Positions 1-8,427 of a stretch of 64,000 nt of DNA are shown one piece after another. The notes under the pieces are model-generated. The model made no database searches and was not told the DNA's origin. It saw only the letters and a program-made list of their open reading frames with translations. This stretch comes from Streptomyces sp. NRRL S-646 (lineage in GTDB: Bacteria; Actinomycetota; Actinomycetes; Streptomycetales; Streptomycetaceae): NCBI RefSeq assembly GCF_000720765.1, contig NZ_JODC01000005.1, positions 434,001 to 498,000 on the forward strand. The letters are read 5' to 3'. The position numbers were made by a program, and so were the translations under genes. Positions within the stretch are counted from its first letter, which is position 1. Every line of letters begins with the position of its first letter.

Positions 1-1
1 G

Positions 2-30
2 TTGGGGAGCCGTCGCCCCCTGACTAACCT
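2..30 (+). promoter_or_regulatory. Candidate metF promoter (leaderless type)
   Basis: TTGGGG at 2-7 and TAACCT at 25-30 are separated by 17 nt and fit a primary-sigma promoter. Only 6 nt lie between the -10 hexamer and the metF ATG, so the transcript would begin at or next to the start codon. Seen in sequence; promoter function is inferred. Confidence 0.4.
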
Positions 31-36
31 GCGGGT

Positions 37-960
37 ATGGCCCTCGGAACCGCATCCACCAGGACTGACCACGCGCGCACGGTGCGTGACATGCTCGCGA
101 CCGGCAAGACGACGTTCTCGTTCGAGTTCTGGGCTCCGAAGACGGAGAAGGGCGAACGCAACCTCTGGAACGCGCTCCGCAGGGTCGAGGCCGTGGCCCC
201 GAGCTTCGTCTCCGTGACGTACGGGGCGGGTGGCTCCACCCGCGCGGGCACGGTGAAGGCGACCGAGCAGATCGCCGCCGACACCACGCTCACCCCGGTC
301 GCCCACCTCACCGCGGTCAACCACTCCATCGCCGAGCTGCGCAACATCATCGGCCAGTACGCCGACGCCGGGATCCGCAACATGCTCGCCGTGCGCGGTG
401 ACCCGCCCGGCGACCCCATGGGCGACTGGGTGCCGCACCCGACGGGACTGACCTACGCCGCCGAGCTCGTCCAGCTCATCAAGGAGTCGGGCGACTTCTG
501 TGTCGGCGTCGCGGCCTTCCCGGAGATGCATCCGCGTTCCGAGGACTGGGACACGGACGTCGCCCACTTCGTGGACAAGTGCCGGGCCGGCGCCGACTAC
601 GCCATCACCCAGATGTTCTTCCAGCCGGAGTCCTATCTGCGGCTGCGTGACCGAGTCGTCGCGGCCGGCTGCGACACCCCCGTCATCCCCGAGGTGATGC
701 CGGTGACCAGCGTGAAGATGCTGGAGCGGCTGCCGCAGCTCAGCAACGCCGTCATCCCCTCCGCCGTGAAAGAGCGGATCCTCACAGCAAAAGACGATCC
801 GACCGCTGTACGCTCCATTGGCATCGAATTCGCCACGGAGTTCTGCGCGCGGCTGCTGGCCGAGGGAGTGCCCGGACTGCACTTCATCACGCTCAACAAC
901 TCCACGGCGACGCTGGAAATCTACGAAAACCTGGGCCTGCACCACCCCCCGCAGGCCTAG
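37..960 (+). CDS. metF: Methylenetetrahydrofolate reductase
   Basis: Cytosolic flavoenzyme that reduces 5,10-methylene-THF to 5-methyl-THF, the methyl donor for methionine synthesis. The 307-residue product has the usual length of bacterial MetF. Visible family blocks are FSFEFWAP near residue 30, TYGAGGST at 61-68, RGDPPGD at 120-126 and the C-terminal FITLNNS. The Glu in FEF and the first Asp in RGDPPGD sit where the family's catalytic acidic residues are expected. No Shine-Dalgarno precedes the ATG; a TAACCT hexamer ends 6 nt upstream, so the mRNA may be leaderless. The next gene begins 56 nt downstream on the same strand. Identity is secure. Confidence 0.96.
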   Translation: MALGTASTRTDHARTVRDMLATGKTTFSFEFWAPKTEKGERNLWNALRRVEAVAPSFVSVTYGAGGSTRAGTVKATEQIAADTTLTPVAHLTAVNHSIAELRNIIGQYADAGIRNMLAVRGDPPGDPMGDWVPHPTGLTYAAELVQLIKESGDFCVGVAAFPEMHPRSEDWDTDVAHFVDKCRAGADYAITQMFFQPESYLRLRDRVVAAGCDTPVIPEVMPVTSVKMLERLPQLSNAVIPSAVKERILTAKDDPTAVRSIGIEFATEFCARLLAEGVPGLHFITLNNSTATLEIYENLGLHHPPQA

Positions 961-1016
961 ACCGGCCGCACGGGTATACGACACACTGCGTAGCGGCGAC
1001 TCGGAGAGGGGCGTAC

Positions 1017-1985
1017 ATGGGCTGGACGGTCCTCTACATCGCGTTCGGAATTGTGGCGCTGTGGCTGCTGGGCGAGGTGCTGCTGCAGTACAAGGCGCGC
1101 CTGCGCTGGCGGCTGCTCGCCTTCGCCGGCTTCCTCGGCGTCGTACTCGGGGTGCTGATCCCCTCGGTGGTCGTCATCGGTCTCGGCGCTGCCGCGTTCG
1201 CGGTCGGCCAGACCTACGTCACGCTGTCGTTCCGCCGCGGCTTCGCGTCCGGCTGGGCGGTCAGCCGGACGGGCATCGGGGGCGTCAGCAAGCGCCGCCG
1301 CGGCGAACCGGACCACCAGGACCCGACCCTGGAGGTCTCCGACCTCGAGCCGGACGACGGCGGCCACGACGACCAGGGCGTCTACAACCGCGAGAGCGTG
1401 TCCTACGGCAACGAGGACGACTACGACCGCGACGACGTCTTCACGCCCGCCCGCTCCTCCCAGCCCACCCCCGCCGAGTCCACCGCGGTCTACGAGCCGC
1501 AGCCCCTGCCCGAGGACACCGGCTCTTACGGCATATACAGCGACCCCGCGTACGCCGCCGCCGACACGTCCTACGCGAACACGGGGCAGTCCCAGGACCA
1601 GTACGCGACGGCCGCCCAGGGAGCCGACCAGTCCTACGGGTACGACTACTCCGGCTACAACCAGCAGCAGTACGGCTACGACACCACCGGGCAGCAGCAG
1701 TACGCCGCCTACTCCGACCCGTACATCGGCACCCAGACCTACGGCGGCGGCTACGACGCCTACGGCCAGTACGGTCAGCAGGGCTACGGCCAGGACCAGT
1801 ACGCCACCGGCACCTACGACGGCCAGACCCCGTCCGGCGGGGTGTGGGTCCCGCAGCAGCGCACCGACGAGGCCTACGGCGGCGAGCTCCCGCAGGAGCA
1901 GCCCTACCCCTACCAGGACAACGGCCAGGGGCAGGGGCAGGGGCAGGCTCAGGGGAACGGATACGACGAGCAGTACCGCTTCTGA
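1017..1985 (+). CDS. Membrane protein with Tyr/Gln/Gly-rich prion-like tail
   Basis: Function unknown. Residues 1-70 hold two hydrophobic segments (about 4-22 and 32-66) joined by a short basic loop, so the protein is probably a hairpin in the membrane. After a basic stretch (KRRRGE) comes an acidic region, then about 170 residues dominated by Tyr, Gln, Gly, Ser and Ala with repeated YG, QQYGYD and QGYGQDQY units, ending in a GQ repeat and QYRF. Such tails are typical of intrinsically disordered, prion-like domains. The ATG follows GAGAGGGGCGTAC, a good ribosome-binding site. It is co-directional with metF, 56 nt away. Similar conserved hypothetical proteins are expected in streptomycetes; I cannot assign a role. 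Confidence 0.85.
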   Translation: MGWTVLYIAFGIVALWLLGEVLLQYKARLRWRLLAFAGFLGVVLGVLIPSVVVIGLGAAAFAVGQTYVTLSFRRGFASGWAVSRTGIGGVSKRRRGEPDHQDPTLEVSDLEPDDGGHDDQGVYNRESVSYGNEDDYDRDDVFTPARSSQPTPAESTAVYEPQPLPEDTGSYGIYSDPAYAAADTSYANTGQSQDQYATAAQGADQSYGYDYSGYNQQQYGYDTTGQQQYAAYSDPYIGTQTYGGGYDAYGQYGQQGYGQDQYATGTYDGQTPSGGVWVPQQRTDEAYGGELPQEQPYPYQDNGQGQGQGQAQGNGYDEQYRF

Positions 1986-2006
1986 AATGCGCAGTACCGT
2001 TTCTGA
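1971..2006 (+). repeat. In-frame tandem duplication of a gene's stop region
   Basis: CAGTACCGCTTCTGA at 1971-1985 (the codons QYRF and the stop of the preceding gene) recurs as CAGTACCGTTTCTGA at 1992-2006, exactly 21 nt later and in the same frame, with a single C/T difference. Ribosomes reading through the first TGA would meet a second copy of the same last four codons and stop. A further TTCTGAGGGCC repeat follows (2001-2011 and 2020-2030). Confidence 0.8.
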
Positions 2007-2046
2007 GGGCCAGGGCTGCTTCTGAGGGCCCGTCAGGCCGGGGTGC

Positions 2047-3552
2047 TCACTGAGAACCCCGGAACTCCGGCCCCTCCACGATCAGACCGGCCACCAGCGC
2101 GCCCGACATGCCCGCGTGCGGCAGCCCCCCGCCCGGGTGCGACCAGCCGCCGACCCGGTACAGCCCAGGGAACCTGGTGGTGTTGGCCGGGTGCAGGAAG
2201 CGTCCTTCCCCGGCGGCCAGCGAGGGAGCGGACACGCCCCCGAAGGCGGCGCCCGTCTCGTCCTCGCCGAGACCCGGCGACCGGACCTCGCGCCACAGCA
2301 GCCGCTCGCGCAGTCCGGGTATCGCGACCTCGGCCGCGGCGAGGAGCAGGTCCGCGAAACGTTCGCCCCGCTCCGACCGGTGCCAGTCGCCCTCCGCCGG
2401 GACCGCTGCGGACAGGACCACGGACTCGTGCTCCTCGTCCGGTCGCAGCGCCGGGTCGTCCGGCCGCAGCACGGTCACGGTGGGCCGCACGGGCTCATCC
2501 GTACCGGAGCGCAGAGACTCCAACTCGGCCGTGCGGTCGGGTGCGTGCACGACCGTGTGATGAAGCGCACCGGTCTCCCGCGGGCCGCGCAGCGCCAGCA
2601 GCACGGTGAACCGCCCGGGGCGGGCTGCCGTGTCGGGGCGCACATCACCCTCGTCGTCGAGCCGGCGCTCCGTCAGCCCCTGCAGACGTACGGGATGCAC
2701 ACCGGCGACCACATGGTCCGCCTCCGCAACCGTCCCGTCAGCCAGCTCCACCCCGGCCGCCCGGCCGTCCTTCTCCAGCACCCCCGTCACCTCGGCGCCG
2801 AAGTGGAACTCGACCCTGCGGGCCACACACCGCTCGTACACCGCGCGCGCCAACTCCCTTACGCCGCCGCGGACATACCAGCTGCCGAAGGCGTGCTCCA
2901 TGTACGGCAGCACGGCCGCGCTCGCCGGGGTGACGCGCGGGTCGAGGCCGTACGCGAGGGCGTAATTCTCCAGGAGCGCCGTGAGCCGGGGATCGCGCAA
3001 CTCCCAGGCGCCGACCTCGGCGAGGGTGGCGGCGCGCCGGGTGCGCAGCAGCCGTTTGTGCGGGACCGCCGGGTACGGCTCGCGGTCGGCCAGCACCGCC
3101 CAGTTGGGCCACAGGGGCTCCTCCAGCAGCGGCCGGCGGGTGCGGTCCCAGGCCTCGCGGGCCCGCACCAGGAAGTCGCCCCAGCGGCCGCCCGCGCCCG
3201 CCCCGAGCGCCTCGTCCAGAGCGGCGACCACTCCTGCGCGCGAGGCGTTCGGCAGCGCGACGGCGGTGCCGTCCGCGAAGACGTGCCGCGAGGACGGGTC
3301 GACCTGGACCAGCTCGACGCACTCCTCCAGCGGCTGCTTGCCGGTCTTGATGAACAGATCGCGCCAGACCGCGGGCAGGGTCAGCAGCCCAGGACCGGTG
3401 TCGAAGCCGAAGCCGTCCCGCTCGAATCGGCGCACCGCTCCGCCGTACGTCTCCCCACGCTCGTACACCGCCACCCGGTGGCCCGCGACGGCCAGCCGGG
3501 CGGCGGCCGCCATCGCGCCCATCCCGGCGCCGATCACCGCAATCCGTCCCAT
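2047..3552 (-). CDS. Phytoene-desaturase-like FAD-dependent oxidoreductase
   Basis: A flavoprotein amine-oxidase/phytoene-desaturase (CrtI-like) superfamily member of about 501 residues. The N-terminal dinucleotide-binding fold is clear (MGRIAVIGAGMGAMAAAARLA, then a VYERGETYGG strand), followed by the GFDTGPGLLTLP block that also occurs in carotenoid desaturases. The C-terminus has a second FAD-contact motif (GLYRVGGWSHPGGGLPHAGMSG). The substrate cannot be read from sequence, and no carotenoid or terpenoid genes lie nearby. The ATG at 3552 is chosen because the fold begins directly there; an in-frame GTG eight codons upstream at 3576 has no better ribosome-binding site. It is convergent with the preceding plus-strand gene. 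Confidence 0.86.
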   Translation of the reverse strand: MGRIAVIGAGMGAMAAAARLAVAGHRVAVYERGETYGGAVRRFERDGFGFDTGPGLLTLPAVWRDLFIKTGKQPLEECVELVQVDPSSRHVFADGTAVALPNASRAGVVAALDEALGAGAGGRWGDFLVRAREAWDRTRRPLLEEPLWPNWAVLADREPYPAVPHKRLLRTRRAATLAEVGAWELRDPRLTALLENYALAYGLDPRVTPASAAVLPYMEHAFGSWYVRGGVRELARAVYERCVARRVEFHFGAEVTGVLEKDGRAAGVELADGTVAEADHVVAGVHPVRLQGLTERRLDDEGDVRPDTAARPGRFTVLLALRGPRETGALHHTVVHAPDRTAELESLRSGTDEPVRPTVTVLRPDDPALRPDEEHESVVLSAAVPAEGDWHRSERGERFADLLLAAAEVAIPGLRERLLWREVRSPGLGEDETGAAFGGVSAPSLAAGEGRFLHPANTTRFPGLYRVGGWSHPGGGLPHAGMSGALVAGLIVEGPEFRGSQ

Positions 3553-3937
3553 GCCTGCGACTTTATCGACCGCCACTGACAGTCACGGCAGGGGTGGTCC
3601 GCCGGGCAAAGCCCCTGACCCCCGGCCCGAGGGGAGTACGGATGCGGACGCGAACGTCACCAGTCGGCAACGGAGCGTTCTGCGCATGAGTGCGCAGGTC
3701 TGAGTATCCGTACCTAGGGGGTGAGATGAGTACGCGCGCGGATGGGGCCCGACCTGCGCGAACGAGAGAGTGGAGACACGGAAAGGGGCACGGCTCCGGC
3801 ACCGGCGACACGGGGCGCCGGAACGGAGCCGCCCCGGATCCGCTCCTTCCGTCGGCCGAGGCCGGCGGGAGCGAGGCACGGGGGGAACCCGGGGGAACGA
3901 CCGAAACGGGGGCCCAACGGGGGAAAACCCGGGGGAA

Positions 3938-3963
3938 GCACAACGGGGGAGCACAACGGGGGA
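3938..3963. repeat. Two tandem 13-bp repeats
   Basis: GCACAACGGGGGA occurs at 3938-3950 and again directly after it at 3951-3963, followed by a partial third copy (GCAC). Function unknown; probably slippage in simple G-rich DNA. Confidence 0.75.
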
Positions 3964-3969
3964 GCACGA

Positions 3970-4027
3970 GAAAGCGCCGGTTCGAGGTGGCCCGCGGGGG
4001 ACGCGGCCACACCGGACCGGCGCTTTC
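3970..4027 (-). terminator. Terminator-like hairpin after tetR
   Basis: GAAAGCGCCGG at 3970-3980 pairs exactly with CCGGCGCTTTC at 4017-4027, with a second internal GTGGCC/GGCCAC pairing in the loop. It lies 8 nt beyond the tetR stop codon on the minus strand. There is no T tract, as is common for Streptomyces terminators. Confidence 0.55.
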
Positions 4028-4035
4028 GTATGCGA

Positions 4036-4671
4036 TCAGCTCCCGCTGCGACCGCTGACACGTCCCTGGAGCAGCCGGGACAGCGCCGCATGGACGTCGT
4101 CCAGGGAGCGCTCCGGCTGGAAGGACTGCCAGTCCAGTGCGGCCACCAGGACCATCCCGACCAGTGCGGACGCGGTCAGCGGCACATCGATCTCGGCGCT
4201 GAACTCGCCGGCCGCCACGCCCGCGCGCAGGACGTCCTCGACGACCGCGACAGCCTGCTGCCTGACCACCATCAGGGTGGACTGCCAGGCCCGGTTGGTG
4301 CGCCACAGCTCGGCCACGTACAGCTGCGTGAAGGCCGGATAGCGTTCGATGAAGACGAGACCGGCCCGGATCATCGCGTCCAGGGCGTCCACCTTGGTGC
4401 CGCCGTCCCTGGCCGTGCGCTCGGCCGCCTCCCGGAGGGAGGCGGTGAGGAGGCCGACCCCGTGCCGCAGCAGCTCCTCGAAGAGGACCGACTTGCTCGC
4501 GAAGTTGTAGTAGACCGTGCCCTTCGCGACCCCGGCCCGCTCGGCGATCTCGTCCACGGTGGTGGCGGAGAATCCCTGCTCGGCGATGAGCGTGACGGCG
4601 GCCTCGTAGAGCTTCTGCCGGGTGGCCTCGCGGCGGGTACTGCCGCCCGACGTGGCGCTGCTGCTTTCCAT
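4036..4671 (-). CDS. TetR-family transcriptional regulator
   Basis: A 211-residue TetR/AcrR-type repressor. Residues 15-60 form the helix-turn-helix domain (REATRQKLYEAAVTLIAEQG, then TTVDEIAERAGVAKGTVYYNF), with the usual KGTVYYNF recognition-helix end. The C-terminal 150 residues are the helical ligand-binding domain, with no specific ligand suggested. It is the last gene of a leftward operon: the permease stop is 47 nt upstream. A palindrome of TetR-operator form sits before the operon (7541-7554), so autoregulation is likely. Start: ATG at 4671 is preferred; an in-frame GTG at 4686 is possible, and neither has a strong ribosome-binding site. Confidence 0.93.
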   Translation of the reverse strand: MESSSATSGGSTRREATRQKLYEAAVTLIAEQGFSATTVDEIAERAGVAKGTVYYNFASKSVLFEELLRHGVGLLTASLREAAERTARDGGTKVDALDAMIRAGLVFIERYPAFTQLYVAELWRTNRAWQSTLMVVRQQAVAVVEDVLRAGVAAGEFSAEIDVPLTASALVGMVLVAALDWQSFQPERSLDDVHAALSRLLQGRVSGRSGS

Positions 4672-4718
4672 GGGCCTGATTGTCACAGGAGCCGCGCCCC
4701 GGGATGTCACCTCCGCGC

Positions 4719-6803
4719 TCACAGGCTCAGCTCCGGGTGCAGCCGGTCCAGCGTCCACACCTGCCGGCGGCGGGCCGACACGGCGGTCAGCGCGAGCGCC
4801 CCCGCGGTGAACGCGACGAGCACCACGCACGCGTGCCACACCGGTCCCAGGCCGCCGCCCGTGATGAGCCTCCTGAGGGCCTCCACGATGTAACTCATCG
4901 GGAGGAAGGGGTGGATCGCGTTGAAGAAGCCGGGGCTGGTCTGCACCGGGTACGTGCCGCCCGCGGAGGTCAGCTGGAGCATCAGCAGGGCGAGAACGAG
5001 GATCCGGCCCGCCGCTCCGAAGCGCGCGTTCAGCCACTGCACGATCGCCCCGAAGCACGCCGTCACCAGGAACAGGAAGCCGATCGTTCCGGCCGCCCGG
5101 GTCATCTGGAGGCCGATCGCCCAGTGCAGGACCGCCATCAAGGACACCGTCTGCAAAACGCCGATCGCCACCACCGGCAGCCAGCCGGCCAGCGCGATCC
5201 GCCACGCGGGGGCGCCCGTGGAGAGTGCGCGCCGGTTCATCGGGGGGATCAGCATGTACGCCACCATCGCGCCCACCCACAGGGACAGCGGAATGAAGTA
5301 CGGGGCGAACCCGGTGCCGTAGTTGGGCGCCTTGTGGAGGTCCTTGGAGACGAGCTTGACGGGGTCGGCCATCACCTCGGTGCGCTGGTTGCGATCCTGC
5401 TTGTCGTAGTCGGGGATCTTCCCGGCGCCGTCGTGCAGTCCGCCCGCGAGCTTCCCGGAGCCGTCGACGAGCCTGAACATGCCGCCGTTGAGGTCCTCGG
5501 CGCCGGTCTTCAGCTTGCCTACGCCCTCGTCCAGGTCTCCGGCGCCGCTCTTGGCCGTACCGAGCCCCTGGTGCAGTTTCTGCGCGCCGGCAGCGACCTT
5601 CCCAGCGCCTTCATTCAGCTTGTTGATCTTGGATACGGCGTCGTCGAGATCCTCGGACAGGTGCGGTGCCCGGTCGGCGAGCGCCTGGGCCTGCCTCTGG
5701 AGAGTGGCCAGGTTGCCGTCGAGCTTCTTCAGGTCTCCGTGCTGGTCGCCGATCAGCGTGTTGAGGTCGTCGGCGATCGTCGCCACGTCGGCGGCCGCGT
5801 CCTTCGCCTTCTTCAGGTCGGAGCAGGCCGGATCCGGCAGTACGGCGTCCTGGCAGCGCGCCCGGTAGACGTCGTTCAGCGCGTCGGAGGCCGCGTGGGC
5901 GCCCTTGGCGGCGGCCGGAGCCGTCTTCACCAGGGTGTCGAGGTTGTCGCGGATCGCCTTGGAGGAGTCGGCGACGAGCCGGGCGGTGTCCCCGATGGTC
6001 TTCTCGTTCCCCTTGAGAAACGGGCCCACCTTCTTGTCGATCCCGTTGACCTTGTCTGCAAGGGTCTGCGTGCCCGCCGCGACCTGCTTCGAGCCGTCCG
6101 CCAGGTCGCCCGCGCCCGTGTCGAGCTTCGTCAGGCCCGTGGACAGCCTGCCGCTGCCGTCCTTGGCGTCGCTCAGGCCGTCGGCGAGATCCTTGGAGCC
6201 CTTCTCCGCCTTCCCGATGCCGCCGTTGAGCTGGTCGGCGCCGTTCGCGGCCTTCACCGTCGCCCCGTGGATGTCGGAGAACGAGATGAAGATCTTGTCC
6301 AGGAACGACCGCGACGCCTTCGCGGACGCGGCTTGGCGCACCTCGCTGAACACCGTCCGGGAGATCTGCCCGACGATGTAGTTGTTCGCGTCGTTCGTAC
6401 GCACCTGGAGCGCGCCCGTCTCCGGCGAGGCGCCCGCGCTGGACGCGATCCGCCTGCTGAAGTCCGACGGCATGGTCAGCGACAGGTAGTACCTGCCGTC
6501 CTCGACACCCGCGCGTGCGTCCTCGGCACTCACCTCGTGCCATTCGAAGGTGTCGCTGTCGCGCAGCCCTTCGGTGATGGCCTCGCCCGCAGCGATCTTC
6601 TTCCCGTCGGCCGTCGCCCCCTTGTCGTCGTTGACGAGCGCCACGGGGATGCGGTCCAGACGGCCGTACGGGTCCCAGAACGACCACAGGTACAGGGCGC
6701 CGTACAGCAGCGGCAGCACCAGCAGCGCCACCAGGGCGGCGCGTGGCAGCCTGCCCCGGCGGAACCGCCTGAGCTCAAGAGCGGCCAGTTTCGGCGAGCG
6801 CAT
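4719..6803 (-). CDS. YhgE/Pip-type ABC-2 membrane protein
   Basis: A 694-residue membrane protein of the YhgE/Pip (phage-infection-protein) family, related to ABC-2 transporter permeases. One TM helix lies near residues 20-40 (ALVALLVLPLLYGALYLWSF). A large extracytoplasmic section of about 450 residues follows, with many repeats of the LADG / GAGKVAAGAQKL / GSGKLAGGL type, then five or so C-terminal TM helices. A putative export role is inferred from the family. It overlaps the upstream ATPase gene by 29 nt and starts behind GGAGAAGG, indicating coupled translation. With the ATPase and TetR genes it forms a likely self-regulated efflux or envelope operon; the substrate is unknown. Confidence 0.88.
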   Translation of the reverse strand: MRSPKLAALELRRFRRGRLPRAALVALLVLPLLYGALYLWSFWDPYGRLDRIPVALVNDDKGATADGKKIAAGEAITEGLRDSDTFEWHEVSAEDARAGVEDGRYYLSLTMPSDFSRRIASSAGASPETGALQVRTNDANNYIVGQISRTVFSEVRQAASAKASRSFLDKIFISFSDIHGATVKAANGADQLNGGIGKAEKGSKDLADGLSDAKDGSGRLSTGLTKLDTGAGDLADGSKQVAAGTQTLADKVNGIDKKVGPFLKGNEKTIGDTARLVADSSKAIRDNLDTLVKTAPAAAKGAHAASDALNDVYRARCQDAVLPDPACSDLKKAKDAAADVATIADDLNTLIGDQHGDLKKLDGNLATLQRQAQALADRAPHLSEDLDDAVSKINKLNEGAGKVAAGAQKLHQGLGTAKSGAGDLDEGVGKLKTGAEDLNGGMFRLVDGSGKLAGGLHDGAGKIPDYDKQDRNQRTEVMADPVKLVSKDLHKAPNYGTGFAPYFIPLSLWVGAMVAYMLIPPMNRRALSTGAPAWRIALAGWLPVVAIGVLQTVSLMAVLHWAIGLQMTRAAGTIGFLFLVTACFGAIVQWLNARFGAAGRILVLALLMLQLTSAGGTYPVQTSPGFFNAIHPFLPMSYIVEALRRLITGGGLGPVWHACVVLVAFTAGALALTAVSARRRQVWTLDRLHPELSL

Positions 6804-7527
6804 CGGCCTTCTCCTTCTCCGTGGTGGCCTTCTCCGTGGTGGCTACGACGACGGTGTCCTCCGGTGCCCCGCTGCACACCGCCACGACGGTCGTCCCGGC
6901 CGCGGCGATCGACCTCAACAGCGCCCAGACCTCGGCCCGTTCGGCATCCGAGAGCTTCAGGTCGGTGTCGTCGACGGCGAGCAGCCGGGGCCGTCCGAGC
7001 AGCGCGAGCGCGATGGACAGCCGCAGCGCCTCCAGCCGCTCCAGATCGCGTACGGCCGTCCGGGAGCCCTTGGGCAGGGCCTCGCGGTCCAGCCCGGCGG
7101 CGGCCAGAGCGGTGTCGATGCGCAGCCTGGCCTCGGCCGTGCGCTCCTTGCGCGGCCGCAGCAGCGCGCGCAGCGAGTCGCCGAACCGCCGCTGCAGCAG
7201 CGCCCGTTCGAGCAGATGCTCGCCCACGGTCAGGGCCGGCTCGAGGTCGGTGACCCCGGCCACATGCGCGAGCCCGCTGACCCGGCGCACGGCCGCCATC
7301 TGCTTGGGCAGCTTCCACTCGCCCACCTCGGCCGCTCCCGCGGTGGGTTTCATCCGTCCCGACAGCGCGAGCAGCAGGCAGGTACGGCCGGACCCGGACG
7401 GTCCCTCAATCGCGATCAGCGAGCCGGGCTCCGCGTCGAACGTGACGTCGCGGAAGGCCCAGCCGCGAGGGCCCCTGACTCCGAGGCCGCGGGCCGTGAC
7501 ACCGATTCCGGGCACGGTTCCCCCCAT
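6775..7527 (-). CDS. ABC-transporter-like ATP-binding protein with non-canonical motifs
   Basis: About 250 residues with the ABC ATPase fold, first gene of the YhgE/Pip-tetR operon. The P-loop reads GPSGSGRT, with Arg in place of the invariant Lys. The Walker B region reads RLLAVDDTD, with Asp in place of the catalytic Glu. The LSGGQ signature is replaced by a sequence near DLERLEALRLS, and no switch His follows the last strand (VVAVCSGAPED). It may bind nucleotide without normal hydrolysis. Start is uncertain: ATG at 7527 has AGGGG directly against it, while the in-frame GTG at 7515 has GGGGGGA at good spacing. The TetR-type palindrome lies 14 nt upstream of the ATG. Confidence 0.85.
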   Translation of the reverse strand: MGGTVPGIGVTARGLGVRGPRGWAFRDVTFDAEPGSLIAIEGPSGSGRTCLLLALSGRMKPTAGAAEVGEWKLPKQMAAVRRVSGLAHVAGVTDLEPALTVGEHLLERALLQRRFGDSLRALLRPRKERTAEARLRIDTALAAAGLDREALPKGSRTAVRDLERLEALRLSIALALLGRPRLLAVDDTDLKLSDAERAEVWALLRSIAAAGTTVVAVCSGAPEDTVVVATTEKATTEKEKADALAETGRS

Positions 7528-7540
7528 CCCCTGAAATTGA

Positions 7541-7554
7541 ACTGACTGGTCAGT
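7541..7554. promoter_or_regulatory. Candidate TetR operator
   Basis: ACTGAC-TG-GTCAGT is a perfect inverted repeat with 6-bp arms and a 2-bp centre. It lies 14 nt before the first gene of the leftward ABC/tetR operon and 134 nt before the rightward HEPN gene. The form matches operators of TetR-family repressors. Binding by the operon's own TetR is inferred. Confidence 0.6.
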
Positions 7555-7688
7555 GCAAAAACTACTCCGAACCTTCGATCGAAGCAAAAGCGCAGGTCAG
7601 AACGGATTGTCAGTGGCATACCGCACGATGGGCACATACGGCGCCCCGTATCAGGGCATGCCGTCACGCAGACGACAGGAGGTTCGTC

Positions 7689-8255
7689 ATGGCCAGCTAT
7701 CACGCAGCAGCCGCCCGTCGGCGCCGCGCCACCGGCCCTGCCCCCTCACTGACCGGCCCGGCGAGCGACGTCCACCCGGTGCTCCGCCGGACCACGGCCC
7801 CGCCCGCCGCCCTCGACCTGCTCGCCCAGGCCCGCGCCGGACTGGACGAGGCAGCCGTCCTCGAAACGCCCAACGAGCGCTATGCCACCGCCCACCTCGC
7901 CGCGCTGCGCACTGCCGCCGCAGTGCTCGCCGCGCGGGGCCGCCCCGAACCCACCTCCCGACGCCGCGCCCGCATCAGGAGCGCCTGGGAAGTGCTCCCC
8001 GAAATCGCGCCCGAACTGACCGAGTGGAGCGCGCTGTTCGCCTCCGGGGCCCGCCGCCGTGCCCTGGCCGAGGCGGGCATACAGGGCGCGGCCAGCCGCC
8101 GGGACGCCGACGACCTGATACGTGACGTGGCGATGTTCCTGCGCCTCGTCGAGCGGATGCTCGTACTCCAGCCGGTCCTGCCGCAACCACGCCAGGACGC
8201 CGACCATCCACAGGCCGACGCGGAGAGCGACCGGAGCTTCCCGGACACGGGGTGA
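7689..8255 (+). CDS. SAV_6107-type HEPN domain protein
   Basis: A 188-residue mostly helical protein resembling the SAV_6107 family of HEPN-domain proteins. The recognisable block is residues 35-140: AALDLLAQARAGLDEAA, the ERYATAHLAALRTAAAVLAARG helix, and the WEVLPEIAPELTEWSALFASGA helix. The N-terminus is basic and Ala-rich; the C-terminus is acidic and disordered. The canonical RNase motif of HEPN toxins (R-x4-6-H) is not evident, and no antitoxin partner is adjacent, so I do not call it a toxin. The start is fixed by AGGAGG at 7677-7682. Family assignment is from memory of the motif pattern. Confidence 0.78.
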   Translation: MASYHAAAARRRRATGPAPSLTGPASDVHPVLRRTTAPPAALDLLAQARAGLDEAAVLETPNERYATAHLAALRTAAAVLAARGRPEPTSRRRARIRSAWEVLPEIAPELTEWSALFASGARRRALAEAGIQGAASRRDADDLIRDVAMFLRLVERMLVLQPVLPQPRQDADHPQADAESDRSFPDTG

Positions 8256-8427
8256 GCGAGTCCGCCGTACGAGACGATCGGCGGGCACGCCTGCGCGGTG
8301 ACCAGGTGGGGCGGTGGAGGCAATAGGGTGGAAGGCGCCTGAAGCCTTCCCTCCGTACCCCGGCCGGGGAGGCACCCCGTTCGCTCCGCCGTGCAATGGG
8401 CGGTGCCGCGCCGAGGAGTCAACTGCC

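Larger units (their letters stand above)
3553..4035. other. Gene-poor interval between the oxidoreductase and tetR
   Basis: About 480 nt with no convincing gene. It contains low-complexity G-rich DNA with repeated CCCGGGGGAA and CAACGGGGGA units and a hairpin just beyond tetR. An open plus-strand frame begins at 3726 behind AGGGGGTGAG but is compositionally simple and runs into the 3' end of tetR, so it is not called as a gene. The promoter of the leftward oxidoreductase should lie in the part near 3553-3700. Confidence 0.5.

Noticed and set aside
2047..3552. Phytoene-desaturase-like gene as part of a carotenoid cluster.
   Set aside because: No prenyl synthase, phytoene synthase or cyclase gene occurs within the window.
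3726..4058. Plus-strand frame with a good ribosome-binding site and Gly/Arg/Thr-rich product.
   Set aside because: Low complexity, overlaps the tetR terminator hairpin and the tetR 3' end, and has no recognisable fold.
7689..8255. HEPN gene as a toxin of a toxin-antitoxin system.
   Set aside because: No R-x4-6-H motif and no small partner gene or MNT-type antitoxin beside it.
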